Source: Agromyces ramosus (GTDB lineage Bacteria; Actinomycetota; Actinomycetes; Actinomycetales; Microbacteriaceae). From it: a stretch of 64,000 nucleotides of DNA. The DNA lies in the NCBI RefSeq assembly GCF_004216665.1, contig NZ_SGWY01000002.1:224685-288684 (forward strand), read 5' to 3'. The notes under the pieces were generated by a model. It searched no databases. It saw only the letters and a program-made list of their open reading frames with translations, and had not been told where the DNA came from. A program made the position numbers and the translations under genes. The first letter of the stretch is position 1; the number at the start of each line of letters is the position of its first letter. This document shows, piece by piece, positions 34,416 through 43,677 of this stretch.

Positions 34416-35402
34416 GTGACATCGTCGTCCGACGGCCTGACCGCCCCCTTCGCCCTCGTCCGCTTCCGCGCGGGCGACGCCGAGCCGGTGCTCGGACTCG
34501 TCGCGGGGGAGCGCGTGCGGCCGATCGGCCCCGAGGAGCTGGGAGCGCCCGACCTCAACGCGTTCCTCGCGCAGGCGCCCGGGTCGTGGAACCGCCTCGC
34601 CGCCGTCGCCGAGCGCGACGACGACGCCTGGCTCCCGCTCGCCGACGTCGCGCTCACCGCTCCCGTCACGCCACGCCAGGTGCTGCAGACCGGCGCGAAC
34701 TATCGCACGCACGTGATCGACCTCGTCGCGGCGGGCCGCGCGAAGAACGACCCGCGCCCGATCGAGGAACTGCGCGAGTGGGCGGCCGACATGATGGATC
34801 GCCGCGCTCGGGAGGGCACCCCCTACTTCTTCATCGGCCTGCCGGCCGCGGTCGTCGGCGACGACGTCGACCTCGTGCTGCCGTCGTACAGCGACCAGCA
34901 CGACTGGGAGCTCGAGCTCGCGGTGGTGGTCGGCAGCGAGGCGTTCCGGGTCGACCGCGAGCACGCCATGGAGCACGTCGCCGGCTACACGATCGTGAAC
35001 GACGTCACCACGCGCGACCTCGTGTTCCGCGAGGACATGAAGGAGATCGGTACCGACTGGTACCGCGGCAAGAACGCCCCCGGCTTCCTGCCGACCGGCC
35101 CGTTCCTCGTGCCCGCCCCCTTCGTCGCGACCCCGGGCGACCTGCGCCTCGAGCTCACCCTCAACGGCGAGACGATGCAGGACGCCACGACCTCCGACCT
35201 GCTGTTCGACCTGCCGGCGCTCATCGCGGGCGCCTCGCAGAACATGCCGCTGCTGCCCGGAGACCTGCTGCTCACGGGCAGCCCCGCCGGCAACGGCATC
35301 GTGCACGGCCGGATGCTGCGCGACGGCGACGTGATGGTCGGGGCGATCGAGGGGCTCGGCGCGCAGACCGTGCGGGCCGTCGCCGAGGAGTCGACGCGAT
35401 GA
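34416..35402 (+). CDS. Fumarylacetoacetate hydrolase family protein
   Basis: 328 residues from the GTG at 34416 (GGAG 8 nt upstream). The catalytic FAH domain has VLQTGANYRTHVIDL, metal-binding acidic residues in DWELELAVVVGSEA, GYTIVNDVTTRDLVF, and PLLPGDLLLTGSPAGNG. Members hydrolyse or hydrate ring-cleavage products such as 2-oxo-dienoates and acylpyruvates. It is the first gene of a tightly coupled series, with ATGA overlap to the next. Confidence 0.88.
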   Translation: MTSSSDGLTAPFALVRFRAGDAEPVLGLVAGERVRPIGPEELGAPDLNAFLAQAPGSWNRLAAVAERDDDAWLPLADVALTAPVTPRQVLQTGANYRTHVIDLVAAGRAKNDPRPIEELREWAADMMDRRAREGTPYFFIGLPAAVVGDDVDLVLPSYSDQHDWELELAVVVGSEAFRVDREHAMEHVAGYTIVNDVTTRDLVFREDMKEIGTDWYRGKNAPGFLPTGPFLVPAPFVATPGDLRLELTLNGETMQDATTSDLLFDLPALIAGASQNMPLLPGDLLLTGSPAGNGIVHGRMLRDGDVMVGAIEGLGAQTVRAVAEESTR

Positions 35403-36442
35403 GCACGCCCGCCGCGGCATCCGGAACCCGTCGCACGCCGACGGAGGACCCGGTCGAGCTCGACCGCGCCGACCCCGATCGCCACGTGGCGGAGGCCGCC
35501 GAGGCGTACCGCAACTGGGGCCGCTGGGGCGACGACGACCGGCTCGGCACGCTGAACTTCATCGACGACGCGGCCCGGGCCCGCGCGGCCGCGCTCGTGC
35601 GCCGCGGTGCGAGCTTCACGCTCTCGCAGCCGTTCGACATGAACGGCCCCCAGCAGGGCTGGCGCCGCCGCACCAACCCGGTGCACACCATGCTCGACAC
35701 GGGCACGGATGCCGCGGCCGGCACGCAGGGCTTCCCGCACGGCCTCGGCGGCGCCGACGACGTCATCGCTATGCCGCTGCAGTGCTCCACCCAGTGGGAC
35801 GGCCTCGGCCACATCTTCGACCGCGGCATGGCGTGGAACGGACGCCCCGCCGGGCAGGTGGTCACGAGCGACGGCGACCTGGTCACGGGCATCGAGCACG
35901 CGGCATCCGCCATCGTCGGCCGTGGCGTGCTGCTCGACCTCGGCCGGTTCCTGCGGCCCGAGGCATCCGACGACGGCCCCGCCGGCGAACTGCCCGACGG
36001 CTACGCCATCACGACCGCCGAGCTGGAGGCCTGCATCGCCGCCCAGGGCGCGACGAGCGCGGTCGGCCGCGGCGACCTCGTGCTCGTGCGCACCGGCCGC
36101 TACGCCCGCGCCGTGCGCGAAGGCTGGAACGGCTACGCGGGCGGGCCGAGCGCCGGCCTGTCGTTCACGACCGCCGGATGGCTGCACCGCACCGAGATCG
36201 CCGCGATCGCCACCGACACGTGGGGCTTCGAGGTGCGTCCGAACGAGTTCGACGACGCGTTCCAGCCGCTGCACCAGGTCGTCATCCCGAACATCGGGCT
36301 GACGATCGGCGAGATGTGGGACCTGGAGGCGCTCGCCGCCGACTGCGCCGCCGACGGATGCCACGAGTTCCTGCTCGTGGCCTCGCCGCTGCCGATCACC
36401 GGGGCGGTGGGTTCGCCCGTCAACCCCATCGCCCTGAAGTAA
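35399..36442 (+). CDS. Cyclase-family protein (kynurenine-formamidase-like metal hydrolase)
   Basis: 347 residues. After a variable 60-residue N-terminus, DRLGTLNFIDDAARARAA and the metal-site motif QWDGLGHIFD (a variant of HxGTHxD) identify the cyclase/KynB superfamily. VLLDLGRFL, GDLVLVRTGRYARAV and EFLLVASPLPITGAVGSPVNP are further family elements. Long members of this kind occur in aromatic and isatin-type catabolic clusters as amide, ester or carbon-carbon hydrolases. The loss of one His in the motif is typical of this subgroup. Confidence 0.82.
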   Translation: MSTPAAASGTRRTPTEDPVELDRADPDRHVAEAAEAYRNWGRWGDDDRLGTLNFIDDAARARAAALVRRGASFTLSQPFDMNGPQQGWRRRTNPVHTMLDTGTDAAAGTQGFPHGLGGADDVIAMPLQCSTQWDGLGHIFDRGMAWNGRPAGQVVTSDGDLVTGIEHAASAIVGRGVLLDLGRFLRPEASDDGPAGELPDGYAITTAELEACIAAQGATSAVGRGDLVLVRTGRYARAVREGWNGYAGGPSAGLSFTTAGWLHRTEIAAIATDTWGFEVRPNEFDDAFQPLHQVVIPNIGLTIGEMWDLEALAADCAADGCHEFLLVASPLPITGAVGSPVNPIALK

Positions 36443-36469
36443 GCCCGAACCCAACGAAGGGATCCCCTG

Positions 36470-37600
36470 ATGTCCGCTGTCTCCCGCGTCGCGATCGTCG
36501 GCTCCGGCGTCGCCGGCACCACCGCCGCCATCCTGCTCGCCGAAGGGGGCGTCGAGGTCGACGTCTTCGAGCGGAAGCCCGACCTCTCCGCCCTCGGTTC
36601 CGGCATCACGCTGCAGGGCAACGCCCTGCGCGTGTTCGACCGCCTCGGCGTCTGGGAGCAGGTGAAGGAGGCCGGCTACTCCTTCGACCAGACCGGCCTG
36701 CGCGCCCCGGGCCCCGACGCGCCGGTCATCGCGCAGATCCCGGACGCGCGAACGGGCGGTCCCGACTACCCGGCGGTCGCCGGGATGTACCGCCCCGACC
36801 TGGCCCGGATCCTCGCCGACCGTGCCACCGAGCTCGGTGCACGCATCCACTACGGCACGACCGTCACGAGCTTCACGCAGGACGACGCCGGCGTCGACGT
36901 GACGATCTCCGACGGATCCACCGGCCGGTACGACCTGCTCATCGGCGCCGACGGCCTGCACTCCGCCATCCGGAAGCAGCTCGGCATCGAGGTCGAGCCC
37001 GAGCGCACGGGCATGGGCATCTGGCGCGCCTTCGTGCCGCGTCCGAAGGACGTCACGCAGACCGACCTCTACTACGGCGGGCCCGTGTACATCGCCGGGT
37101 ACACCCCGACGAGCGACGAGATGATGTACGCCTTCCTCGTCGAGCCGGCCCAGGACCGGCAGCTCTCGCCCGAGCAGGGCGTCGAGGTGATGAAGGAGCT
37201 GTCCCGGGCGTACGGCGGGCCGTGGAACGAGATCCGCGAGTCCCTCGGAGAGGCCTCGCGCGTGAACTACACGTGGTTCACGAAGCACGTGGTTCCCGAC
37301 GCGTGGAACCGCGGCCGGGTCGTGATCATCGGCGAGGCTGCGCACAGCTGCCCGCCCACGATCGCGCAGGGCGCCGCGCAGGCCGCCGAGGACGCGCTGG
37401 TGCTCTCCGAGCTGCTGCTCGCGCGTGACACGGTGGACCAGTCGCTCTGGGACGAGTTCCACGCGCGTCGGCTGCCGCGGGCGACCGAGGTCGTCGAGGC
37501 ATCCGTGCAGCTCGGGCAGTGGCAGATCGACCACGTGCAGGATGCCGACGTGCCCGGGCTGATGCGCCGCATCGCCATGCTCGTGAGCGAGCCGGCATGA
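36470..37600 (+). CDS. FAD-dependent aromatic hydroxylase (salicylate-hydroxylase-like)
   Basis: 376 residues. GSGVAGTTAAILLAEGGVEV (FAD), DLLIGADGLHSAIRKQLG (second FAD motif) and GRVVIIGEAAHSCPPTIAQG (GD-like motif with Glu instead of Asp) place it with class A flavin monooxygenases such as salicylate 1-monooxygenase. It probably hydroxylates the aromatic substrate ahead of extradiol cleavage. GGGAT precedes the ATG, 27 nt after the cyclase gene. Confidence 0.88.
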   Translation: MSAVSRVAIVGSGVAGTTAAILLAEGGVEVDVFERKPDLSALGSGITLQGNALRVFDRLGVWEQVKEAGYSFDQTGLRAPGPDAPVIAQIPDARTGGPDYPAVAGMYRPDLARILADRATELGARIHYGTTVTSFTQDDAGVDVTISDGSTGRYDLLIGADGLHSAIRKQLGIEVEPERTGMGIWRAFVPRPKDVTQTDLYYGGPVYIAGYTPTSDEMMYAFLVEPAQDRQLSPEQGVEVMKELSRAYGGPWNEIRESLGEASRVNYTWFTKHVVPDAWNRGRVVIIGEAAHSCPPTIAQGAAQAAEDALVLSELLLARDTVDQSLWDEFHARRLPRATEVVEASVQLGQWQIDHVQDADVPGLMRRIAMLVSEPA

Positions 37601-38646
37601 GCGCCGTCGAGTCCACGACGACCGCGCCCGTGGTCGACGTGCATGCCCACCTCCTGCTGCCCGCCCTGCAGCAGGCGGTCGGCGCACGCGACCCCGAGGG
37701 GTTCGCCGCAGCGCAGGCACTCGAGGCGCGCCGCAACGGCCCCGAGAGCCTCGCCGCATCGGGTCGCATGATCGGCGAGCGGATGCCGCTGCTCACGTCG
37801 CTCGACGCGCGGCTCGCCGAGATGGACCGGCAGGGCGTGGACGTGCAGGTCGTCTCGCCGTCGCCGTCGCACTACTACCCGTGGGCGGGCGAGGAGCTCG
37901 CCGCCTGGGCCGCGCGCGAGGCGAACCGCACCATCGCCGAGCACGTCGCGGGCGCGCCCGACCGCCTGCTCGGCCTCGGACTCGTGCCGCTGCAGCATCC
38001 GCAGCTCGTGGTCGAGGCGCTCGAGGACGCCGTGCTCGAGCGCGGACTCGCGGGCGTCGAGCTCTCGTCGTTCGCCGGCGACGTCGAGCTCTCCGACGAA
38101 CGTCTCGAGCCGTTCTGGGCCCGCGCCGAGGAGCTCGAGTCCATCGTGTTCCTGCACCCGTTCGGCTGCAGCCTCGACGAGCGGCTCGACCGCTACTACC
38201 TCTCGAACACGGTCGGCCAGCCCGTCGAGAACGCCGTCGCGCTGTCGCACCTCATCTTCTCGGGCGTGCTCGACCGGCATCCCGACCTGCGACTCGTCGC
38301 CGCGCATGGCGGGGGGTACCTGCCGACATTCCTCGGTCGCTCCGATCACGCGTGGCGGGTCCGGCCCGAGGCGCACGGATGCCGCGACCTGCCGTCGTCG
38401 TACCTGCGACGCCTGCGGTTCGACTCGCTCGTGCACACCCCCGGTGCGCTCCGCGCGCTCGTCGATGCCGCGGGCGCCGACCGGGTGCTGCTCGGCACGG
38501 ACTACCCGTTCGACATGGGCGTGGACGACCCGGTCGAGCGCGTGCTCGAGGCCGGACTCCCGGACGCCGACGCGCGCGCGATCCTCTCGGGCAACGCGGC
38601 CGCGCTGCTCCCGGCGCTCCGGCACGTGGCGGAGCACGCCCCGTGA
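37597..38646 (+). CDS. Amidohydrolase 2 family (ACMSD/resorcylate-decarboxylase-like)
   Basis: 349 residues. Metal-binding VDVHAH (His16, His18), FLHPFG, AAHGGGYLP and the Asp in GTDYPFDMG are all present, as in 2-amino-3-carboxymuconate-6-semialdehyde decarboxylase and related zinc decarboxylases. It overlaps both neighbours by 4 nt. It likely decarboxylates a ring-carboxylated or ring-cleaved intermediate of the pathway. Confidence 0.88.
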   Translation: MSAVESTTTAPVVDVHAHLLLPALQQAVGARDPEGFAAAQALEARRNGPESLAASGRMIGERMPLLTSLDARLAEMDRQGVDVQVVSPSPSHYYPWAGEELAAWAAREANRTIAEHVAGAPDRLLGLGLVPLQHPQLVVEALEDAVLERGLAGVELSSFAGDVELSDERLEPFWARAEELESIVFLHPFGCSLDERLDRYYLSNTVGQPVENAVALSHLIFSGVLDRHPDLRLVAAHGGGYLPTFLGRSDHAWRVRPEAHGCRDLPSSYLRRLRFDSLVHTPGALRALVDAAGADRVLLGTDYPFDMGVDDPVERVLEAGLPDADARAILSGNAAALLPALRHVAEHAP

Positions 38647-39617
38647 GGATCGCGCGGTGGCGCCACGACGGCCGCCTCGGCGAGGGATTCGTCGTCGGCG
38701 ACGCCGTGGTGCGATTCCCGAGGGACCTGTCGGTCGCCGACGTGCTCGCCGCGGGACTGGCCGAGGTGCCCGTGCTGGCGGCCGAGGTCGACTCCGCGGC
38801 ATCCGTGCCCCTCGCCGACGTCGAGCTGCTCGCCCCGCTCGTGCCGGCGAGCGTGCGCGACTTCGTGGCCTTCGAGGAGCACGTCGAGGGCGTCACCGCG
38901 TCGATCGACGGCGCCAGCCACGTGGTCGACGAGTGGTACGAGTTCCCGACCTTCTACTTCACGAACCCGCACTCGGTCATCGCGACCGGCGCCGAGGTGC
39001 GCCCGCCGAAGACCGAGCGCCTCGACTTCGAGCTCGAGGTGGGCGCCGTCATCGGAGGGGTGGCTGGCTCCGACGGCCGCGACCTGTCTCCCGCGGATGC
39101 TGCCGGACACATCTTCGGCTACACGATCTTCAACGACTGGTCGGCCCGCGACATCCAGGGCCGCGAGATGAAGGTACGGCTCGGCCCGGCGAAGGGCAAG
39201 GACTTCGCCACGACCCTCGGACCCTGGATCGTCACCGCCGACGAGTTCGCCGGGCTGGTCGACGACGAGGGATTCCTCCCGATCGTGATGGAGGTGCTCG
39301 TCAACGGCGAGCGCATCGGCCACGACCTGCTCTCGAACATGGGCTGGCCGTTCGGCGACCTGGTCGCCTACGCCTCCCGCGACGCGCGGGTCGTGCCGGG
39401 CGACGTGCTCGGATCGGGGACCGCGGGCAACGGCGGATGCCTCGCCGAGCTCTGGGGACGGGCGGGCGAGCTCACACCGCCGCCGCTGACCGAGGGCGAC
39501 GAGGTCGTCATGCGCGTCGAGGGCATCGGCGAGATCCGCAACGTCGTCGGCCCGGCGCGCCACGTGCCCGACATCCTGCCGGCGCGACCGCGGCCGCGGG
39601 TGCGCGAGCGCGACTGA
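38643..39617 (+). CDS. Fumarylacetoacetate hydrolase family protein (second copy)
   Basis: 324 residues from a GTG overlapping the amidohydrolase stop. It is longer at the N-terminus than hydratase-type members. FVAFEEHVEGVTAS, the metal-site ERLDFELEVGAVIGG, FGYTIFNDWSARDIQ and PGDVLGSGTAGNGG resemble fumarylacetoacetase-type enzymes. It is only distantly similar to the first FAH-family protein of the operon, so the two probably act on different intermediates. Confidence 0.87.
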   Translation: MRIARWRHDGRLGEGFVVGDAVVRFPRDLSVADVLAAGLAEVPVLAAEVDSAASVPLADVELLAPLVPASVRDFVAFEEHVEGVTASIDGASHVVDEWYEFPTFYFTNPHSVIATGAEVRPPKTERLDFELEVGAVIGGVAGSDGRDLSPADAAGHIFGYTIFNDWSARDIQGREMKVRLGPAKGKDFATTLGPWIVTADEFAGLVDDEGFLPIVMEVLVNGERIGHDLLSNMGWPFGDLVAYASRDARVVPGDVLGSGTAGNGGCLAELWGRAGELTPPPLTEGDEVVMRVEGIGEIRNVVGPARHVPDILPARPRPRVRERD

Positions 39618-39635
39618 GTCCGACCGCCGGGCCGT

Positions 39636-40568
39636 TCAGGCCGCTTCGTGGTGCAGCCCGCTCACCGCCTCGACGGCGAGCGTGCGCAGCCACTCGTGCT
39701 CGGGGTCGCGGCGGTGCACCGGATGCCACCACATCGCGTTGTGGATCGGCGTCGCGTCGAACGGCGGCTCGTGCACGCGGATGCCGCCCGTGCCGCGTGC
39801 GTAGGCGGCGAGGCCCGCCTGCACGAGGGCCAGCCGGTCGGTGCCGGCGATGAACATCGGCAGGGCGAGGAAGCTCTCGACCACCGCCTCGACGCGGGGC
39901 TCGATGCCGAGCTGCTGGATCTGGCGGGTCGCCGACGTGAACGCCGAGCGCGACTGGTAGGTGAACACCCACGGCTGACGGGCGATGTCGTCGAGGGTCA
40001 CGGCGTCGCCGATGGCGGGGTTGTCGTCGGCGGCGATGATGACCCACGTGTCGGTGAACAGGTCGGTGTAGGGCAGGTCGGTGAGGAACCCGTGCGGCAT
40101 GAGCAGGCCGTCGGCGCCGCGCAGCCGGTTCACCGCGTCCTCGACGATCTGCTGGTTGTGCACCATGAACCGGAACCGCACCCCGGGCGCGCGACCCGCC
40201 GCGAGCGACGCCAGTCGCCGCCCGGTGGTGGCGAGGCTGTAGTCGGAGCCGTAGATCGCGAACTCGCGCGTCGACTGGCTCGGGTCCCACTCCGCCTGGC
40301 TCTCGAACACCCGCCGTGCGGCATCGAGCGCGGCCGCCGTGTGCTCGGAGAGACGCGACGCGAGCGGCGTGAGCTCGTAGGAGTTGCCCGTCCTCGCGAG
40401 GATCGGGTCGTTGAAGTGCGTGCGCAGGCGGGCGAGCGACGCGCTGAGCGCCGGCTGGCTGAGGTGCAGGCGTTCGGCGGCGCGGGTGACGCTGCGCTCG
40501 GTGAGCAGCGCGTCGAGCGATACGAGCAGGTTGAGATCGAGCCGGGAGAGCGGGGCTTGGTCGGACAC
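39636..40568 (-). CDS. LysR-family transcriptional regulator (NodD/NahR-like)
   Basis: 310 residues from a GTG at 40568 (GAAGGA 10 nt upstream). DLNLLVSLDALLTERSVTRAAERLHLSQPALSASLARLR is the LysR helix-turn-helix of the NodD/NahR/LinR type, whose members often respond to aromatic acids. It is convergent with the catabolic operon and is the obvious pathway regulator. TAGACT at 40605-40610 (minus strand) may be its -10 box. Confidence 0.9.
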   Translation of the reverse strand: MSDQAPLSRLDLNLLVSLDALLTERSVTRAAERLHLSQPALSASLARLRTHFNDPILARTGNSYELTPLASRLSEHTAAALDAARRVFESQAEWDPSQSTREFAIYGSDYSLATTGRRLASLAAGRAPGVRFRFMVHNQQIVEDAVNRLRGADGLLMPHGFLTDLPYTDLFTDTWVIIAADDNPAIGDAVTLDDIARQPWVFTYQSRSAFTSATRQIQQLGIEPRVEAVVESFLALPMFIAGTDRLALVQAGLAAYARGTGGIRVHEPPFDATPIHNAMWWHPVHRRDPEHEWLRTLAVEAVSGLHHEAA

Positions 40569-40825
40569 GTCGTTGTGTTCCTTCGGGTGGGGGCGAGTCC
40601 TCCCAGTCTATCAACCGCGTCGATCCGAAGCGCTAGGGCATCGTGGGTCGTGATGTGCGATCAGGATCCAACCGCCCCCAGCGGTCTCACGTCGCGGGCG
40701 GGTCCTGGGGGAGTCGTACCGGAGAAGGTGCCGCTGCCAGCGCTGACGCGACCGCCCAGGGGACCACACGTTGTACCGTGGGTCAAGGCTTCGTTCGCCA
40801 GCGGTCGACGTGAGGTAGGGAGCGC
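40569..40825. other. Intergenic region before the racemase-family gene
   Basis: 257 bp without a gene. Its left part is the LysR upstream region; the right part contains GAGGTAGGGAG as ribosome binding site. No convincing operator, repeat or RNA was recognised. Confidence 0.5.
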
Positions 40826-41563
40826 ATGGGCACGGTCATCTACCAGCCGGCTGCCCAGATGATGGCCGGGCACGCCATCGGGATCCTGCTGCTCAACACC
40901 GGATACCCCATCATCCCGGGCAACGTCGCGAACGCGTCGACGTACGAGTATCCGGTCCGGTTCAAGGTCGTTGAGGGCGCCGACAGTCCCCGTCTTCTCG
41001 GTGGCGACCCGACTCTGCTCGAACCCGTACTCGCCGCCGCACGAGAACTCGTCGGCGATGGCTGCCGCGCGATCGTCGGTGCATGCGGATACTTCGCCCG
41101 CTTCCAACGCGAGCTCGCCGAGGCACTGCCGGTCCCAGTATTCCTGTCCAGCCTGTGTCAGGTTCCGATGGTGCTTGGTGCGCTGCAGCCCCAGCAGCAG
41201 CTGGGCATCCTCTGCGCGAAGCAGAGCAGTCTCGACCAGCGGATGTTGACGGCGGTGGGCATACGCGAGGACGCGCCGATCGTCGTGGCCGGCATGGAGA
41301 ACAGCCCCGGGTTCCGCGGCGCGATCCTCGAAGACCAGGGCTGGATGGACCTCGACCTGGTGCAGGACGAGGTCATCAGCACTGCCGTGCGGCTGGTGAC
41401 CGACCACCCCGAGATCGGCGCCCTGCTGCTCGAATGCAGTGACATGCCCCCGTACGCCAAGCAGATCCACGATGCGACCGGCCTCCCGGTGTGGGACTTC
41501 GTCACGCTCATCGACTGGATCCATTCGGGCGTCGTGAGTCGCTCCTACAACGGCTTCATCTAA
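40826..41563 (+). CDS. Aspartate/glutamate racemase-family protein
   Basis: 245 residues. The fold is indicated by AIGILLLNTGYPIIPGNVAN, with the two active-site cysteine positions of the Asp/Glu/hydantoin racemase superfamily in GACGYFARF (Cys87) and LLLECSDMPPY (Cys204). It is close to the stand-alone group annotated as aspartate/glutamate racemase or arylmalonate-decarboxylase-like enzymes. The gene is isolated, so the substrate is unknown. It may handle a ring-cleavage or amino-acid-derived acid. Confidence 0.8.
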   Translation: MGTVIYQPAAQMMAGHAIGILLLNTGYPIIPGNVANASTYEYPVRFKVVEGADSPRLLGGDPTLLEPVLAAARELVGDGCRAIVGACGYFARFQRELAEALPVPVFLSSLCQVPMVLGALQPQQQLGILCAKQSSLDQRMLTAVGIREDAPIVVAGMENSPGFRGAILEDQGWMDLDLVQDEVISTAVRLVTDHPEIGALLLECSDMPPYAKQIHDATGLPVWDFVTLIDWIHSGVVSRSYNGFI

Positions 41564-41653
41564 CGGCCTGGGCTACCGAGTTCCTGCCGCGCGAGTCCGC
41601 CGCACTGCGAAGTCCCGCCGACCCGAACCCGGTCAACCGTGCGCACCGCGATC

Positions 41654-42256
41654 TCAGCCGCGACGCCGCCACCACCGAGTTCGTGAGGTTCTCTGCTCCT
41701 GGTCGTGCTCGAGCTGTGCGCGCTCTTCGGCCGCCTGGCGCTCTCGGGCTTCGCGGCGCTCGCGCCATGCGCGAATCTCGTCGTCGGCATCCCGAGTCGG
41801 GGTCACGACGGGCGGCCCGCCGAGCAGCTGGCGGCGCGCCTCGATCACGCGCCGGTTGAAGTCCTCGACCGCCTCGCGCACCTCGGATTCGCGGTGCATC
41901 CGATCCAGGCGGCCCTCGAACTGGGCGTTCTCGACCCGCAGGGTGAGCGCGGGCGGACCCAGCCCGGTCAGTTGCTCGCGCTCGATCTTGCGACGAATCC
42001 ACCAGTCGGGGTCGTGCTGCCCGGTCAGTCCCTCCAGGGGCTTTCCCGCGCCCGGGAGGTTGTCGAACTCGCCGCGGCGGATCGCCTGCTGAATCGCGTT
42101 CTCGACGTACGCCGACCGCTCGGCCTGCGTGGACGGTCGAGGCGGTTCGGGCGCGATTTCGGCGACATCGGGGTCTTCGCCACGGGCGATCGCCTCCTCA
42201 CGGGCGAGGCGATCGAGCCGATACTGCGACGCGGCGCGCTGGGGATCCTCGCTCAT
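41654..42256 (-). CDS. DUF1992 (DnaJ-C28-like) domain protein
   Basis: 200 residues. AYVENAIQQAIRRGEFDNLPGAGKPLEGL is the hallmark of DUF1992, the conserved domain of eukaryotic DNAJC28. The C-terminal half is a charged coiled coil (RAWRERREARERQAAEERAQ). GGAGG lies upstream of the ATG. Molecular function unknown. Confidence 0.88.
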   Translation of the reverse strand: MSEDPQRAASQYRLDRLAREEAIARGEDPDVAEIAPEPPRPSTQAERSAYVENAIQQAIRRGEFDNLPGAGKPLEGLTGQHDPDWWIRRKIEREQLTGLGPPALTLRVENAQFEGRLDRMHRESEVREAVEDFNRRVIEARRQLLGGPPVVTPTRDADDEIRAWRERREARERQAAEERAQLEHDQEQRTSRTRWWRRRG

Positions 42257-42375
42257 CCTCGACCTCCCTCACGGCGTCGGATATCCGTCTTCCACGATAC
42301 GACGCCGCACCCCAGTGAGTGCGTCGCGCCCGCGCCCGCGCAGGCGCGTCACGCTCAGGGATCCCGATCCGACGC

Positions 42376-42603
42376 CTATTCCGGCGCGAGGCCGGCCTGC
42401 CACCGCCGCTGTTCGCGCACGAAGAGCAGGGCGAGGATGCTCCACAGGCCGATGTCGTCGGCGAATCCCAACGGGCCGAGCACGAGTTCGGGGATCAGGT
42501 CGATCGGTGCGAACGTGTAGACGACAGCCGCGATCGCGGCGGCCCACGTCGTCGCTGCGACACGGTGCTCCCTGTCCTTGATCGCCTTGAGGAATCTCCA
42601 CAT
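42376..42603 (-). CDS. YkvA/DUF1232 small membrane protein
   Basis: 75 residues from the ATG at 42603. The DUF1232 motif VVYTFAPIDLIPELVLGPLGFADDIG is clear, with two hydrophobic segments. YkvA-like proteins are of unknown function. A longer frame to 42696 adds a hydrophilic stretch with no start signal and is not used. Confidence 0.85.
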   Translation of the reverse strand: MWRFLKAIKDREHRVAATTWAAAIAAVVYTFAPIDLIPELVLGPLGFADDIGLWSILALLFVREQRRWQAGLAPE

Positions 42604-42891
42604 GTATCCAGTGTGCGTTACTGCGGCTGCGAATTCGACTGCCGGTCCAATGTGGACGGGGGGGTTGCGTCGACCGCCCCGAGCACTCGCGCGCACTCAA
42701 CGGCGAGGAGCGCGGGACCATCAGCGCTCGGGGAACGCGGCGTCCACCCGATCGGGGGACTGCGGCTGGAACCCCGGCTGGCTATCATCTGGTCGGAGCG
42801 CCGTGTCACCGGAATCGCCTGCAAGGACACGCCGTACCGGGGTCGCTCCTCGGTCAGGACGGCCGGTCGTTCGATCGCAGGGGAGCTCGCC
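42604..42891. other. Intergenic region before a lipoprotein gene
   Basis: 288 bp without a recognisable gene between two divergent units. It contains a TATCAT box (42783-42788) that may serve the lipoprotein gene, and GGGGAG at 42880-42885 as its ribosome binding site. Nothing else stands out. Confidence 0.45.
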
Positions 42892-43650
42892 ATGCCACGA
42901 GTCGGGTCCAAGCCAGGCGCTCGCGACCGAGTCCTCGCCGGTCTGCTCATGGACTCGCGCGCTCGTGTCTCCGCACTCGGGGGCACGATCATCGTGGCGT
43001 CCATGGTGTTGATGTCCACCGGCTGCGCGGCCTTCCCCGGTGGCGGGGCGCAGGAGAACCGGGTTCCCCGGCAGACCCGCCCGACGGCCGCCACGCCATC
43101 GAGTTCCGCACCGTCCGGCGCGCCGGAATCGCTCGGCTTCGCGGACGGTGCCCAGCTCGACCCGTTGGCGAAGGTCGGCTGGCAGTTCGCGTTCCTTGCG
43201 GCGGACGACGCGGCCTGGACCTCGAACCCGGATACCCCTCCAGGCGAACCGAGTTTCGTCAACGCCGACGACACATGCACGGCGTACTACTGGCAGGAGA
43301 ACTTCTCGACGGCGACGGTCGACGACCGGTCCGCATCCGACGAATATCTCGCAGAAGTGTCCGGGGCGACGGCTGATGAGATCGCAACGTACGCAGAGGA
43401 TGGGTATTTCGCGCTCACCCACTTTTCGACGCCCGAGGCCGCGGATGGGGAAGTGGCCAGCCGGAATATCCTTGCGGAAACCGATGAGGAAACGTGGCTC
43501 GTCGCCGCGCGGGTGTTCACGAACCTGGATTACACGACCTCGGAGATGGCCAACGCGTATTCACTCCAGCTCGCGTGCGACGCGGGCGTCGACCCGATGA
43601 CACAGCTCGACTCGCTCGACGAGATCGCGAAGATCGTCGTCGACCAGTGA
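42892..43650 (+). CDS. Predicted secreted lipoprotein, unknown function
   Basis: 252 residues. A basic N-region is followed by a hydrophobic core and the lipobox LMSTGC, so the mature protein starts at a lipidated Cys. A Ser/Thr/Pro-rich linker (TRPTAATPSSSAPSGAPES) leads to an acidic domain with two further cysteines (TCTAYYW, LQLACDAG). The ATG at 42892 has a good ribosome binding site; one at 42949 also leaves a complete signal peptide. No known domain was recognised. Confidence 0.75.
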   Translation: MPRVGSKPGARDRVLAGLLMDSRARVSALGGTIIVASMVLMSTGCAAFPGGGAQENRVPRQTRPTAATPSSSAPSGAPESLGFADGAQLDPLAKVGWQFAFLAADDAAWTSNPDTPPGEPSFVNADDTCTAYYWQENFSTATVDDRSASDEYLAEVSGATADEIATYAEDGYFALTHFSTPEAADGEVASRNILAETDEETWLVAARVFTNLDYTTSEMANAYSLQLACDAGVDPMTQLDSLDEIAKIVVDQ

Positions 43651-43677
43651 GGGCCCCCGGGCTGGACGGCGAGACCG

